A DNA stretch of 64,000 bases, from assembly GCA_030063045.1 (NCBI GenBank), contig JAQSEB010000145.1, forward strand, positions 930,001 through 994,000. The letters are read 5' to 3'. Every line of letters starts with the position of its first letter. The stretch's first letter is position 1. Below the pieces are notes generated by a model. The model saw nothing but the letters and a program-made list of their open reading frames with translations. It was not told where the DNA came from and did no database searches. Shown here piece by piece: positions 63,101 through 64,000 of this stretch. The translations under genes were made by a program, and so were the position numbers. This DNA comes from Pratylenchus scribneri. Its lineage: Eukaryota; Nematoda; Chromadorea; Rhabditida; Pratylenchidae.

Positions 63101-63839
63101 CCGCCTGTTTGAGTAAGTTTTAATTCCGCCTGGTTGACTAAGTTTTAATTCCGCCTGGTTGACTAAGTTTAAATTCCGCCTGGTTGACTAAGTTTTAATT
63201 CCGCCTGGTTGACTAAGTTTAAATTCCGCCTGGTTGACTAAGTTTTAATTCCGCCTGGTTGACTAAGTTTAAATTCCGCCTGGTTGACTAAGTTTTAATT
63301 CCGCCTGGTTGACTAAGTTTTAATTCCGCCTGGTTAATTAAGTTTTAATTCCGCCTGATTGACTAAGTTTTAATTCCGCCTGTTTTGCATTAAATTAATT
63401 ATTGAAACAATAAAGATCCCAATTTTATCAAGATCTCAAAATATTTAACCGCTCAAAATTAGGGTTTGGCAATTGTTACCCATTTTTACAATTATTCATT
63501 ATAAAATTAAATTTTACATTTTTATTTAAATTATAAAAATACCGTTGTAGTCTTTTGCTCTTTTAGCAAGGCTACTGCTACTGCTTTTAAACGAAAGCCA
63601 TAAATTTCGATCAAATTTCATTGTGATGAACTATTTCAAAACATTTTAAGAATGCTTTTTTAATAACAAATTGAACCTTTTTTGTACTAATTTGTCTTTT
63701 GGTTAAGCAGCCAGAAGAAAAAAGCATTTTCCGGGCCATTAGACCGATCCCTCTTTTTGGCCGAGAATGGATTGTCGAAATGTTGAGCTGGCTAATCAAA
63801 TGACGCGGTTTCGTGGCCAAACAACTTTGCTCAATCACA
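60144..63839 (-). CDS. Multi-exon gene of unknown family, 3' part (5' end beyond window)
   Basis: Minus-strand exons: 63839-63688 (or -63677), 62882-62536, 62201-62060, 61495-61319, 60929-60838, 60533-60144 (TAA). The phases fit with the first-listed donor. The visible product is about 433 residues. Notable stretches are ATKPRHLISQLNISTIHSRP, NLFEFCQPSTLPPPYIHFQL, SWPHGWRGSGCWAQK, VHALARHFAHPTMRALFAKC with a GSCYC Cys cluster, and MYTVDEVVQWLHHPISRR. The last exon has a hydrophobic FIFTLFIITNHFWGASPF stretch and ends in a Cys-containing tail. I do not recognise a family. The donor of the 63.8-kb exon is uncertain: the better-looking site (63677) breaks phase, while 63688 keeps it. An exon could be missing in the 800-bp intron that holds the 25-bp array. 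Confidence 0.72.
61770..61965. mobile_element. Decayed foldback element with GAACCGA repeats
   Basis: Imperfect inverted ends (AAGTCGGTTTCGGTTCC left, GAACCGACTTCGG right) and several GAACCGAAA / GAACCGA units. No clear target duplication. In an intron of the last gene. Confidence 0.5.
63010..63385. repeat. 25-bp minisatellite in an intron
   Basis: About 15 copies of TAATTCCGCCTGGTTGACTA plus AGTTT. The core AATTCCGCCTG is shared with the 31-bp array at 30.7-31.35 kb. Confidence 0.92.
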
Positions 63840-64000
63840 CTGTTTTAAAATAAAGATTACATTTTTTGCCGAGAGATTTGCATTCTATTGCCGAGAAAAT
63901 TAATTCTTTTGCCGAGAGATCGGTTTTTTGATTATAATTTTTTGTGCTGGATCTCAGACCAACGAACTGTAAAGCCATTTTTATAGAACTCATCGAGACG
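63840..64000. other. Repeat-like end of window
   Basis: Three spaced copies of TTGCCGAGAGAT / TTGCCGAGAAAA (about 63866-63930), then sequence ending CTCATCGAGACG, also seen near 24.09 kb; probably the start of a dispersed element in an intron of the gene above. Confidence 0.5.

Overview
The window is nematode nuclear DNA. It is strongly AT-rich, genes have many small exons with GT..AG (occasionally GC..AG) introns, and it carries three cuticle collagen genes (Gly-X-Y blocks, N-terminal hydrophobic cuticle-collagen domain, conserved Cys-rich C-termini) plus an ShKT-domain secreted protein. TTTCAG/TTTTAG-type acceptors a few bases upstream of several start codons suggest spliced-leader trans-splicing. 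Species cannot be fixed from sequence alone; an AT-rich tylenchomorph such as Meloidogyne is only a guess. No tRNA, rRNA, CRISPR array or prokaryotic operon was seen.

Layout. 1-398 (+): 3' end of a collagen gene. 1763-4262 (+): complete paralogous collagen gene. 4473-8605 (-): Cys-rich protein with two C-terminal ShKT domains. 9230-12130 (+): 9-exon secreted protein, unknown family. 12.5-13.6 kb: a roughly 345-bp segment in three tandem copies. 14.3-15.1 kb: a 750-bp palindromic element just upstream of a third collagen (15171-16597, +). 17424-21279 (-): secreted protein of unknown family with an in-frame TAG. 21.3-25.9 kb: gene-poor, satellite and MITE-rich. 26057-46490 (+): a 21-exon gene for a secreted coiled-coil protein of about 2,322 residues, with huge repeat-loaded introns and a MITE inside exon 17. 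46863-48390 (-): about 46 copies of a decapeptide repeat whose variation is mostly synonymous in one frame. 49704-58858 (-): 15-exon secreted protein, exon 7 interrupted by a MITE. 60144-63839 (-): 3' part of another multi-exon gene leaving the window.

The strongest theme is non-autonomous DNA transposons. I count at least seven elements with 8-bp target-site duplications (hAT-like; five exact, two with 6 of 8 matches) and several with TA or TTAA duplications. Many carry tandem-repeat arrays in their arms. Two of the 8-bp elements sit inside coding exons; removing the element and one duplication restores the frame in both. These exon insertions, the decapeptide repeat, a 61-nt extremely GC-rich hairpin in intron 16 of the coiled-coil gene, and the giant coiled-coil protein are the best leads.

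The genes do not form an obvious pathway. All complete products look extracellular (cuticle collagens or signal-peptide proteins), so the region is a cluster of secreted or extracellular-matrix products. Exon coordinates were worked out by eye from splice signals, frame continuity and protein sense; each multi-exon model has consistent phases unless stated.
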